This document shows, piece by piece, positions 39,322 through 48,597 of a DNA stretch of 64,000 nt. The number at the start of each line of letters is the position of its first letter. Position 1 is the first letter of the stretch. The DNA is from Rhodanobacter sp. (lineage in GTDB: Bacteria > Pseudomonadota > Gammaproteobacteria > Xanthomonadales > Rhodanobacteraceae). The stretch is from NCBI GenBank assembly GCA_024711345.1, contig JANJTA010000019.1, positions 42,473-106,472 on the forward strand, in the 5' to 3' direction. The notes beneath the pieces were generated by a model. It was not told the DNA's origin and made no database searches. It saw nothing but the letters and a program-made list of their open reading frames with translations. The translations under genes were made by a program, and so were the position numbers.

Positions 39322-40452
39322 ATGTCCGACGTGCTCGAACTCGCCCGTGACCTGATCCGCCGCCGCTCGGTGACGCCCGAGGATGCCGGCTGTCTGCCGC
39401 TGATCGGCGAGCGGCTGGCGCGTGCCGGCTTTGCCGTCGAATCCCTGCGCTACGGCGAGGTGGGCAACCTGTGGGCTACCCACGGCGCGGGCAGCCCCGC
39501 GCTGATCTTCCTCGGCCATACCGACGTGGTGCCGAGTGGGCCGGAGGCGGCCTGGCAGAGCCCACCGTTCGAACCGACCTTGCGCGATGGCCGTCTATAC
39601 GGCCGCGGCGCCGCCGACATGAAAGGCTCGGTGGCGGCGATGGTGGTGGCGCTGGAGCAGTTCGTGGCGATGTATCCGGATCATCGCGGCCGGGTCGGAC
39701 TGCTGCTGACCAGCGACGAGGAAGGTCCGACCAATCTCGATGGCGTGCGCAAGGTGGCGGAACGCTTCCGCGCCACCGGCGAGCGCATCGACTGGTGCGT
39801 GGTGGGCGAACCGTCGGCGAAGGAAAAACTCGGCGACCTGATCCGCGTGGGCCGCCGCGGCTCGCTGTCCGGAACGCTCAGCGTGCGCGGCGTGCAAGGC
39901 CACGTGGCCTATCCGGAGAAGGCGCTGAACCCGATCCACGCGTTCGCGCCGGCGCTGGCCGAACTGGCCACCGAGCGCTGGGACGAGGGCAATGACGACT
40001 TCCCGCCCACCTCGTTCCAGGTGTCTAACCTCAATGCCGGCACCGGCGCCAACAACGTGATCCCGGGTGCGCTGGTCGCGGCGATCAATTTCCGCTACTG
40101 CACCGCCAGCCGTGCCGACGACCTGCGCGCGCGCACCGAGACGATCCTGCAGCGGCACGGCCTTGACTACGTGCTGGACTGGAACTTGAGCGGCATGCCT
40201 TTCCTCACGCCGCCCGGTGGCGTGCTGCGCGAAACCGTGGTGGCCGTATGCCGCGAGCTGTGTGGGATCGAGCCCGAACAGAGCACTGGCGGCGGCACCT
40301 CGGACGGCCGCTTCATCGCGCCGCTTGGCGCCGAGGTGGTGGAGCTGGGTCCGGTCAACGCCAGCATCCACAAGGTGGACGAGTGGGTGGACGTGGCCGA
40401 GCTGGAACGCTTGCCGCAGCTGTACCGCGCGATCTGCGAGCGCCTGCTCTGA
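39322..40452 (+). CDS. dapE: Succinyl-diaminopimelate desuccinylase
   Basis: [62 protein letters not shown]. Confidence 0.96.
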   Translation: MSDVLELARDLIRRRSVTPEDAGCLPLIGERLARAGFAVESLRYGEVGNLWATHGAGSPALIFLGHTDVVPSGPEAAWQSPPFEPTLRDGRLYGRGAADMKGSVAAMVVALEQFVAMYPDHRGRVGLLLTSDEEGPTNLDGVRKVAERFRATGERIDWCVVGEPSAKEKLGDLIRVGRRGSLSGTLSVRGVQGHVAYPEKALNPIHAFAPALAELATERWDEGNDDFPPTSFQVSNLNAGTGANNVIPGALVAAINFRYCTASRADDLRARTETILQRHGLDYVLDWNLSGMPFLTPPGGVLRETVVAVCRELCGIEPEQSTGGGTSDGRFIAPLGAEVVELGPVNASIHKVDEWVDVAELERLPQLYRAICERLL

Positions 40453-40567
40453 GTGCACTGGCCTCCCGACGGAGGCTCGCCTACAGTGGGGCGCGTTGTT
40501 GTCGACCGGGCGCCTGCGAGGGTGCCCGCACGGGAAGCCGCTGTATTCATCCACCAAGGAGAATCGC

Positions 40568-42595
40568 ATGCGCAAGTTCGTGCTCGCCGTGGCGCTCGTC
40601 GCCGCCGGCTTGTCCAGCGCCGCCTGGGCCGCCACTGCTCCCACCGCTCCCCTGATCGAACGCGCCGCCTTGTTCGGCAATCCCAGCCGGGTGGCCGGCC
40701 GGCTCAGTCCCGATGGGCACTGGCTGGCGTGGATCGCGCCACGCGACGGCGTGCTCAACGTCTGGGTGGCGCCGATCGACCACCCCGACCAGGCGCGCGC
40801 GCTGACCGACGAGAAGACGCGCCCCATCCGCCAGTATTTCTGGGCGCCCGATTCCTCGTCCATCCTTTACGTCAACGACAAGGGCGGCGACGAGAACTTC
40901 CTGCTCTACAAGGTCGCGGTGAAGGGCGGCAAGGCCCAGTCGCTGACCGCATTCCAGAAGACGCGCGTGGAAGTGATCGGCACCAGCGTGCACATCAAGG
41001 ACCGCATCCTGATCGGCGTGAACAACCGCGACCCGCGCTGGCACGACGTGTACAGCGTGGACCTGAAGAACGGCAAGCTCACCCCGGTGTTCGAGAACAC
41101 CGGCGACTACGCGGGCTTCACTGCCGACGACACGCTGACCCTGCGCCTGGCATCGAAGTCGCGCGCCGACGGTGGCACCGACTTCTACCGCTTCGCTGAC
41201 GGCAAGGTGGAAGCCAAGCCGTTCGCCAGCGTCGGGCTGGACGATTCGCTGACCACCGCGCCGCTGGGTTTCACCACGGACGGCAAGACGCTGTACTGGC
41301 TCGATTCGCGCGGTCGCGACACCGCCGCGCTGGTCGCCCAGGACGTGGCCAGCGGCAAGACCACGATGCTGGCGGAAAACCCCAGGGCCGACATCGGCGA
41401 GGTGCTCACCGACCCGCAGACGGGCCGCGCGCAGGCCTATGCCGCGGAGTACCTGAAGACCGAGTGGAAGGCGATCGATCCGGCCATCCAGGGCGACCTC
41501 GAGTTCCTCACGTCCCGGCTCAAGGGCAACCTCGGCATCGGCTCGCGCACCGACGCGGACGACGCCTGGACGGTGACGGTGGACCCGGTCACCGCGCCGG
41601 CCACCACCTACCTGTACCGGCGCAAGGCGAAGCAGCTGGTGAAGCTGTTCGTGAACCGACCGGAGCTGGAGAAGGCCACCTTGTCGCCGATGTATCCGCA
41701 GGAGATCCGCACCCGCGATGGCCTCACCGAAGTCTCGTACCTGACCCTGCCGGCCGGCAGCGACCAGGCGCATGCAGGACGGCCCGACCGGCCGCTGCCG
41801 ATGGTGCTGTTCGTGCACGGCGGGCCGTGGGCGCGCGACGAGTACGGCTACCACAGCTACCACCAGTGGCTGGCCAACCGCGGCTATGCCGTGCTGTCGG
41901 TGAACTACCGCGGTTCCACCGGGTTCGGCAAGCAGTACATCGCCGCGGGCGACCTGCAGTGGGCCGGCAAGATGCACGACGACCTGATCGACGCCGTGCA
42001 GTGGGCGGTGCACAACCGCATTGCCGAGGCGGACAAGGTGGCCATCATGGGCGGCTCCTACGGCGGTTATGCCACCCTGGTTGGCCTCACCTTCACGCCC
42101 GACGCCTTCGCCTGCGGCGTGGACATCGTCGGCCCGTCCAATCTCGCCACCTTGCTGACGACCATTCCGCCGTACTGGGAGGCGATCAAGCAGCAGTTCT
42201 ACAAGCGCATGGGCGACCCCACCACCGAGGCCGGCCGGCAACTGCTGCACGACCGCTCGCCGGTGTTCAGGGCCGCGGCGATCAAGCGGCCGCTGTTGAT
42301 CGGGCAGGGCGCCAACGACCCGCGCGTGAACCAGGCCGAGTCGGACCAGATCGTGACGGCGATGCAGGCCAGGCACATCCCGGTCACCTACGTGCTGTTC
42401 CCCGACGAGGGCCACGGCTTCGCGCGGCCCGAGAACAGCATCGCCTTCAACGCGGTGGCCGAGCAGTTCCTGGGCAAGTGCCTGGGCGGGCGGGTGGAGC
42501 CGATTGGCGGCGCGCTCGGGCCTTCCAGCGCCACCGTGCCGCACGGCAAGGAGTACGTGCCCGGCCTGTCGCAGGCGCTCGACGCGAAGCATTGA
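40568..42595 (+). CDS. S9-family prolyl oligopeptidase
   Basis: Signal peptide, beta-propeller, MGGSYGGYATLVGLTFTPD catalytic Ser, GANDPRVNQAESDQ, PDEGHGFARPEN. Confidence 0.93.
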   Translation: MRKFVLAVALVAAGLSSAAWAATAPTAPLIERAALFGNPSRVAGRLSPDGHWLAWIAPRDGVLNVWVAPIDHPDQARALTDEKTRPIRQYFWAPDSSSILYVNDKGGDENFLLYKVAVKGGKAQSLTAFQKTRVEVIGTSVHIKDRILIGVNNRDPRWHDVYSVDLKNGKLTPVFENTGDYAGFTADDTLTLRLASKSRADGGTDFYRFADGKVEAKPFASVGLDDSLTTAPLGFTTDGKTLYWLDSRGRDTAALVAQDVASGKTTMLAENPRADIGEVLTDPQTGRAQAYAAEYLKTEWKAIDPAIQGDLEFLTSRLKGNLGIGSRTDADDAWTVTVDPVTAPATTYLYRRKAKQLVKLFVNRPELEKATLSPMYPQEIRTRDGLTEVSYLTLPAGSDQAHAGRPDRPLPMVLFVHGGPWARDEYGYHSYHQWLANRGYAVLSVNYRGSTGFGKQYIAAGDLQWAGKMHDDLIDAVQWAVHNRIAEADKVAIMGGSYGGYATLVGLTFTPDAFACGVDIVGPSNLATLLTTIPPYWEAIKQQFYKRMGDPTTEAGRQLLHDRSPVFRAAAIKRPLLIGQGANDPRVNQAESDQIVTAMQARHIPVTYVLFPDEGHGFARPENSIAFNAVAEQFLGKCLGGRVEPIGGALGPSSATVPHGKEYVPGLSQALDAKH

Positions 42596-42604
42596 ACGCG
42601 TAAC

Positions 42605-42643
42605 GCCGCCGCAGGCGTCGCTCCTCGCGGCGCCTGCGGCGGC
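42605..42643. terminator. Bidirectional hairpin between convergent S9 peptidase and the nos operon
   Basis: Perfect 13-bp inverted repeat GCCGCCGCAGGCG / CGCCTGCGGCGGC, no T-run. Confidence 0.5.
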
Positions 42644-42682
42644 GGTCTCGCCGGGCGCCGCCTCGTCGGCGTGCGCCGCGGG

Positions 42683-42877
42683 TCAGGGCTGCCGTTCGTC
42701 CGCGCGGATCGCTGGCGGCGTGGCCTCGTCCGGCGCGGTGCCGCGCAGCCCCTTGCGGAAATCGGCGATGGCGCCGCCGAGGTCGCGGCCGACGTTGCGC
42801 AGCTTGCCGGTGCCGAACACCAGCAGCACCAGCACCAGCAGCACGATCCAGTGCGAAAAACTGTTCAGTCCGAGCAT
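42683..42877 (-). CDS. tatA: Sec-independent translocase TatA/TatE-like protein
   Basis: [39 protein letters not shown]. Confidence 0.9.
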   Translation of the reverse strand: MLGLNSFSHWIVLLVLVLLVFGTGKLRNVGRDLGGAIADFRKGLRGTAPDEATPPAIRADERQP

Positions 42878-42890
42878 GGGTGGATTCTCG

Positions 42891-43535
42891 TCAGGGAAGA
42901 GGATGGGCTGGCGTCGCCGGCGAGGCAGATGCAGCCGGCGAGTGCGGCGTGGCCGGCAGGGCGGAGGATGCCGCGGCTGCGGCCAGGCACTGCAACGGGC
43001 CATGTGCGCCGGCGGCCTGCGCAGGGCAGCGGTAATCCAGCGTGGCCACCAGCGCGGGCGTGACTTCGTCGAAAGCGAGCACGGCGCCGCCGTGCTGGTG
43101 CACGAAGGCTTCCGCCGCTGCGCGGGTAGCGAACGGCGCCAGCGTCGGTCCCATCGATCCGGGCAGCGGCTGCCAGGCCACGTAGTAGGCGCGGCGCGCG
43201 TCGATGAAGCTGGCTGCGGCGTGGCTGGGCTGGCGCCAGTCGATATGCGCGCTGTCCTGCACGTACAGCTCCTGCAGCGCGGCCTGGTTCTCCGGCTGCA
43301 GCACGTAGGCAAAGAAGTCGCGGGTGGAATCGAACACCAGCGGCTTGGTGCGGCCGTTCACCCAGGCTTCCGCGCGCGGGCCGGGCGAGCCGTCCAGGTA
43401 CATGCCGCACACGGCGCAGGCGTCGTCCGGGTGGGTGTCGACCGCGTGCTGGGCGGGTGCGTGGCCACCGCCGCAGCCGGCGAGCAGGGCCAGCGCCAGG
43501 ACCAGCGCGGCCGGGCGGGTGCAGTGGATGCGCAT
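42891..43535 (-). CDS. nosL: NosL copper chaperone lipoprotein
   Basis: Lipobox [52 protein letters not shown]. Confidence 0.9.
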   Translation of the reverse strand: MRIHCTRPAALVLALALLAGCGGGHAPAQHAVDTHPDDACAVCGMYLDGSPGPRAEAWVNGRTKPLVFDSTRDFFAYVLQPENQAALQELYVQDSAHIDWRQPSHAAASFIDARRAYYVAWQPLPGSMGPTLAPFATRAAAEAFVHQHGGAVLAFDEVTPALVATLDYRCPAQAAGAHGPLQCLAAAAASSALPATPHSPAASASPATPAHPLP

Positions 43536-43545
43536 GCGATTCTCC

Positions 43546-44379
43546 TCAGACTTCCTTGCGCCGGAACGCGAACAGCGCCCACGCGAACGGCAGCACCGCC
43601 CAGGCCAGCATCACCAGGCCCAGCAGCAGCGGCGGGTAGCCGTGGTGGGCGGTCATCCCGGTGAGCAGGTCATTGCCGGCGCCGTCGCCCAGCGCGGTGA
43701 GGTTGACCAGCCGGAACACATCGACCGGGTTGAGCAGCAGCAGGTACGGATACACCGCCCGCTCCACCGGGTTGCCGCCACTGACCACCAGCAGCGCCAG
43801 CAGCGCGAGGTCGAACAGCACCACGCTGGCGAGCCAGCCGATCAGCGCCAGGCCGGCGGCGCGCGACTTGTCGGCAGTCTGCACGCTGATCAGGCAGGCC
43901 AGCCCGACGAAGCAGGCGCCCAGCAACGAGGCGCTGAGGATGAAGCGGCCGATGTGCAGCCACGCCTGCAGCGTCTGCGCGGGCGGCTGCATCCACTGCA
44001 TGATCGCCACCGCCAGGCCGAAGCCGACCAACGTGGCGGCGGCCAGCGCGCCGCAGTGGCCGAGGAACTTGCCGGCCACCAGCTGGCCGCGCGAGAGCGG
44101 GTAGCTCAGCATCAGCAGCAGGGTGCCGTCGTCGCGCTCGCCGACGATGGCGTCGTAGGCGATCAGCAGGCCGATCAGCGGGATCACGAACGCGCCCAGC
44201 GTGGTCAGGCTGGCCAGCGTGGCGTCGAACGAGGTGAAGCCCACGCGGCCGGCGGCGGCGCTGCCGAACCAGGCAATGCCCAGCGCCAGCAATGCGAACA
44301 GGATGGTCAGCGCGACCGTCCAGCGGTTGCGGAAGTCGTCGCGGAACTCTTTCCCGGCGACGGTCAGCACGGCGTTCAT
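43546..44379 (-). CDS. nosY: ABC-2 permease NosY
   Basis: MNAVLTVAGKEFRDDFRNRWTVALTILFALLALGIAWFGSAAAG, 6 TM. Confidence 0.92.
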   Translation of the reverse strand: MNAVLTVAGKEFRDDFRNRWTVALTILFALLALGIAWFGSAAAGRVGFTSFDATLASLTTLGAFVIPLIGLLIAYDAIVGERDDGTLLLMLSYPLSRGQLVAGKFLGHCGALAAATLVGFGLAVAIMQWMQPPAQTLQAWLHIGRFILSASLLGACFVGLACLISVQTADKSRAAGLALIGWLASVVLFDLALLALLVVSGGNPVERAVYPYLLLLNPVDVFRLVNLTALGDGAGNDLLTGMTAHHGYPPLLLGLVMLAWAVLPFAWALFAFRRKEV

Positions 44380-45305
44380 GCGCAGGCCTCCGCCATGCTG
44401 TGCTGGCCGGCGCCCAGCCAGTCGTAGAGCTGCGCCAGGGTAGGCTCGCGCACGTCGAGGTCGGCCACCGCGGGGTCGGCGAGCAGTTCACGCAGCACCG
44501 GCAGCTTGCCGGCGCGCGGCACCTGCAGTTCCAGCAGGCCGTCCGGGCGCAGCAGGGCAGGCAGGCCGCGCGCGTCCAGCCGGACCAGCAGCCCGCTGGC
44601 GGCGTCCTCGCGCGGGCGCAGCAGCAGGCGCGCGGGCAGCGCAGCCTGTTCGCCCAGCGCGTCGAGGCTGCCGGCGGCGAGCAGGCGGCCCTGGCGCAGG
44701 ATCAGCGCGCCGTCGATGTGTGGCTCCAGCTCGGCCAGCAGGTGCGAGGAGAGCAGCACGCTGCGCCCGTCCGCGCGCAGCTCGCCGACGATGCGGTACA
44801 GCTCGCGCGAGGCCTGCGGGTCGAGCCCGGTGGTCGGCTCGTCCAGCAGGACCAGTTCCGGCGAGCCCAGCAATGCCTGGGCCAGGCCGAGGCGCTGGCG
44901 CATGCCCTTGGAATAGGTGCCGATGCGCCGGTCGGCGGCGTGCGCCAGGCCCACGCGCTCCAGCAGCGCCGCGACCTGGCCGCGCGGCGCCTGCTTCAGC
45001 CGGGCCAGGTAGTCGAGCAGTTCGCGCCCGCTGAGGCTGGCGTAGAAGGTGGCGTTCTCGGGCAGGTAGCCGATGCGCCGGCGCAGCGCGTGCGCGCGCC
45101 ACGGCGACTGACCGAGCACCTCGAGGCGGCCGCCGCTGGGCGCGATCAGACCCAGAATGAGCTTGATCAGGGTGGACTTGCCGGCGCCATTGTGGCCGAG
45201 CAGGCCGATCACCCGGCCGCGCGGCACGCAGGCGCTGATGCCGTCGAGCGCGGCGAGCGCGCCGTAGCGCTTGGCCAGCGCCTCGAATTCAATCGCGTGG
45301 TTCAT
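44376..45305 (-). CDS. nosF: ABC transporter ATP-binding protein NosF
   Basis: LLGHNGAGKSTLIKLILGLIAPSGG, YSKGMRQRLGLAQALLGSPELVLLDEPTTGLDP. Confidence 0.93.
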   Translation of the reverse strand: MNHAIEFEALAKRYGALAALDGISACVPRGRVIGLLGHNGAGKSTLIKLILGLIAPSGGRLEVLGQSPWRAHALRRRIGYLPENATFYASLSGRELLDYLARLKQAPRGQVAALLERVGLAHAADRRIGTYSKGMRQRLGLAQALLGSPELVLLDEPTTGLDPQASRELYRIVGELRADGRSVLLSSHLLAELEPHIDGALILRQGRLLAAGSLDALGEQAALPARLLLRPREDAASGLLVRLDARGLPALLRPDGLLELQVPRAGKLPVLRELLADPAVADLDVREPTLAQLYDWLGAGQHSMAEACA

Positions 45306-46575
45306 GGTCGGGCCGGAAGGAGGAGGGGGCTTGCATCAGCGGGCGGCTGTCCTGCACCGACGGCGGCGTGAACACCGGGAACGCGCGCTGCACGTAGCGC
45401 AGCAGCAGCACCGAGGGGCTGGACATCAGGTTGCGCGCGGTGGGGTATTTCCACAGCAGCACGTCGACACCGTCGTTGGGACGGAACGGCACGTCGCCGA
45501 TGCCGTCGGCGTCCAGGTCCCAGCCGAGGTAGTCGCTCCAGAAATTGCCGCGGCCGTGCGCCGACCACTCCTGGGCGAGGTTCTGCACGTATTTCACCTG
45601 GATGCGGTTGTCCACGAAGCGGTTGCGCCACAGGCGGTTGTTCTCCGAGCCGGCGGTCACGTGGATGCCGATCTGCGAGTCGGCGACGAGGTTGTCGTGG
45701 AAGTCGTTGAACTGCGACAGGTAGACGAACAGGCCCTTGCCCTCGGTGCCCTCGACGGTGCCGCCGGCGTCGTCGCGCTGGCCGTCGATGCGGTGCACGC
45801 GGTTGCCGGCGATCTCGCTGTGCGCGATGTAGTTGAGCAGGAAGCCGTAGGATTGCTCGTCCTCGGAGCTGTTGCCGATCACCTTCAGGTGGTGCGAGGA
45901 CATCAGCGCGTAGCCGGCCAGGTTGCCGCGGCTGACGTTGTCCAGCAGCAGGTTGTCCTGGGAATACATGTAGTGGATGCCGTAGCGCACGCCGTGCACC
46001 ACGTTGCGCGCGATGGTGTTGTGCGGGCTGACGTAGACGTAGATGCCGTCGCGCGTGCCGGCGATGTCGTTGTCCTCGATGCTGCAGCCGGCGTCGTTCC
46101 ACAGGTGGATGCCGTCGCCGCGATCGGCCACGCGCAGCGAGCGCATGCCGCGGATCACGTTGTGCGCCACGCGCACGTTGGCGGCCCCGTCGAGGTAGAC
46201 GCCGAACAGGCTTTCCTCGATGCGGTTGCCTTCGAGCGTGACCTCGCGCGCCCGGCGCTCGACGAAGATGCCGGCGTTCATCGCGGTGAGGTCGGTGCCG
46301 CTGCGGCGCACGGTGAGGCCGCGCACGGTGACGTTGGCGGCGGCGATGCGCACGACGTCGCCCGAGCCGCCGCCATCGAGGATCGCGCCGGGCTCACCGA
46401 GCAGGGTGACGGGTTTGTCCAGCTTGAGGTGCACCGCGTGCACGCCGGCCGGCACGCGGACGGTGGCGCCCGGCGCCGCGTCGGCCACGGCCTGTTCCAG
46501 CGGCTCGCGCGCATGCGCCGGCAGCGCCGGCGACAGCGCCAGCAGCAGGGCCGCAAGGATGCGAAGCATGTTCAT
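45289..46575 (-). CDS. nosD: NosD copper-processing periplasmic protein
   Basis: Right-handed beta-helix repeats, GDGIHLWNDAGCSIEDNDIAGTRDGIYVYVSPHNTIARNVVHGVRYGIHYMYSQDN. Confidence 0.93.
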   Translation of the reverse strand: MNMLRILAALLLALSPALPAHAREPLEQAVADAAPGATVRVPAGVHAVHLKLDKPVTLLGEPGAILDGGGSGDVVRIAAANVTVRGLTVRRSGTDLTAMNAGIFVERRAREVTLEGNRIEESLFGVYLDGAANVRVAHNVIRGMRSLRVADRGDGIHLWNDAGCSIEDNDIAGTRDGIYVYVSPHNTIARNVVHGVRYGIHYMYSQDNLLLDNVSRGNLAGYALMSSHHLKVIGNSSEDEQSYGFLLNYIAHSEIAGNRVHRIDGQRDDAGGTVEGTEGKGLFVYLSQFNDFHDNLVADSQIGIHVTAGSENNRLWRNRFVDNRIQVKYVQNLAQEWSAHGRGNFWSDYLGWDLDADGIGDVPFRPNDGVDVLLWKYPTARNLMSSPSVLLLRYVQRAFPVFTPPSVQDSRPLMQAPSSFRPDHEPRD

Positions 46576-46627
46576 GGCAGCGGAAGACCCGGCCGTACCG
46601 CCGCGTGGTGCGGCGGCACGGCGCGGC

Positions 46628-48568
46628 TCAGGCCTCGACCAGCATCCGCCCGCTCATCTCCATGTGCATCGCATGGCAGAAGAACGTGCAGTAGTACCAG
46701 AACACCCCCGCCTTGTCGGCGGTGAAGGTGGCCGAGGCGGTGGCGCCGGGGCTGATCTCCATGTTGACGCCGTAGTTGACGATGCAGAAGCCGTGGCTGA
46801 CGTCCTCCACCGCGTCGATGTTGGTCACCACCACGGTCACCTCGTCGCCCTTCTTCACCTTGAAGCTGCCCATGCTGAAGATCGGCGCGGCCGAGGTCAT
46901 GTACACGAACACCTTGCGGCCTTCGCGGATGACCTTGCTGTCGGACAGCACGTTGACGCCGTGGCGCTTGGCCATGGCCACCGTCTCGGCGAAGAACGGG
47001 TCGTCGCGTTCCCAGCTCTTCTTCACCTTGTCGATCAGCAGCCGGCGGTGCAGCAGGATCACGTCGTGCGGCTCGGCGTAGACCGGGCCGTCGGCGACCA
47101 GCTTCATGGTCTCGCCGGAGATGTCGATCAGCTGGTCGTTGTCCGGATGCAGCGGGCCGGTGGGCAGGAAGCGGTCCTTGGAGAACTTGTTGAGCGATAC
47201 CAGCCACTTGCCGTCGGCGTCGCGCGTCTCGCCCATCGAGGTGTGGCAGTGGCCCGGCTGGTAGGCCACGTCGATCTTCTGGCGCAGGTAGTTGACCTTC
47301 TTGCCGTCGTGGGCGGCGATCGCGTCGGCGATGTTCCACTTGGCGATCTGGCTGTCGATGAACAGCGTGGTGTAGGCGTTGCCGCGGCCGTCGTAGGCGG
47401 TGTGCAGCGGGCCCAGGCCCAGCTCGGGCTCGGCCACCACCACGTCACGCGGGTCCTTCAGCTTGCCGGCGAACCAGTCGTCGATGCGGCTCCACTCCAT
47501 CACGGTGACGGTGGGCGACAGCTTGCCGTTGGCCACCACGTACTTGCCGTCGGGGCTGGCGTTGATGCCGTGCGGGTTCTTCGGGATCGGGATGTACAGG
47601 GTGAACGGCGAGCCGTGGCGGCCGTCCAGCACCGGCACCTTCGAGCTGCCGATAGTCTTGAAGTCGCCCTTCTTCACCGCCGCCTCGATGCGCGCGATGT
47701 CGAACACCACCACCCAGTCGCGCTCGGCCTGCATCGTGCCGGGCAGGTCCATGCCGCCTTCGCTGTTGTAGCAGGTGGAGATGGCGTACTTGCCGGCGTA
47801 GTCGGCCTCGGTGTTGTCCAGGTTGCCGTCCACCAGTACCTGCCAGGCGACTTCCATGGTGTCGCCGTCGATGGCGCTGAACATGGTCTGGTACTTGTCC
47901 GGGTCGTCCAGGTCGCGGCCGTCGTTCGGCGCCGGGATCAGGAACTCGCCGTTGGCGAACACGTAGCCGGTGCGCGGCGCGCGCTGCACGCGCAGGCCGT
48001 GGATCGCCTGCACGTTGGGTACGTCGATGATGCGGTCGGTGCGCATCACGTCGCAGCGGATGCGCGCGACGCGGGTGTGCGCCTTGTCGTTGATGAAGAT
48101 GTAGCGGCCGTCGTAGTGGCCGTCGGTCTGGCTCATGTGCGGGTGGTGGCAGTCGCCGCCGGGCGGGAAGTTCGGCCCCAGCACGCGCTTGCTCTCGTTG
48201 GTGACGCCCCAGCCGATGGTGAAGTCGGGGTTGAACACCGGGATGCGCATCAGCTCGCGCATCGAGGGCACGCCGACCAGGCGCACCTCGCCGGACTGGC
48301 CGCCGCTCCAGAAGCCGTAGTACTCGTCGAGCTGGCCGGGTGGCACGTGGTCGGACGCTTCGCCGGCGGTGGAGGCTCCCTTGGCCGGACCGGCGGCGCC
48401 GGCCGCGCCGGCGGGTTCACCGCTGCGGCCGCAGCCCGCCAGCGCCAGCCCCGCCGCGCCGGCGAGGCCAGCCAGTGCGCTGTTCTTCATGAAATTGCGG
48501 CGTGCGGGGTTGCCCGGTTCCGCGGCATGGCCGGACTGGCCGGGTTGGTTGCTCGATTCGTCGTGCAT
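46628..48568 (-). CDS. nosZ: Nitrous-oxide reductase
   Basis: Tat-like RRNFMKNSALAG; CHHPHMSQTDGHYDGRY; C-terminal CuA motif WYYCTFFCHAMHMEMSGRMLVEA. Confidence 0.97.
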   Translation of the reverse strand: MHDESSNQPGQSGHAAEPGNPARRNFMKNSALAGLAGAAGLALAGCGRSGEPAGAAGAAGPAKGASTAGEASDHVPPGQLDEYYGFWSGGQSGEVRLVGVPSMRELMRIPVFNPDFTIGWGVTNESKRVLGPNFPPGGDCHHPHMSQTDGHYDGRYIFINDKAHTRVARIRCDVMRTDRIIDVPNVQAIHGLRVQRAPRTGYVFANGEFLIPAPNDGRDLDDPDKYQTMFSAIDGDTMEVAWQVLVDGNLDNTEADYAGKYAISTCYNSEGGMDLPGTMQAERDWVVVFDIARIEAAVKKGDFKTIGSSKVPVLDGRHGSPFTLYIPIPKNPHGINASPDGKYVVANGKLSPTVTVMEWSRIDDWFAGKLKDPRDVVVAEPELGLGPLHTAYDGRGNAYTTLFIDSQIAKWNIADAIAAHDGKKVNYLRQKIDVAYQPGHCHTSMGETRDADGKWLVSLNKFSKDRFLPTGPLHPDNDQLIDISGETMKLVADGPVYAEPHDVILLHRRLLIDKVKKSWERDDPFFAETVAMAKRHGVNVLSDSKVIREGRKVFVYMTSAAPIFSMGSFKVKKGDEVTVVVTNIDAVEDVSHGFCIVNYGVNMEISPGATASATFTADKAGVFWYYCTFFCHAMHMEMSGRMLVEA

Positions 48569-48597
48569 GGCATTCCATCCGTTCGGATCGTGGTGGT

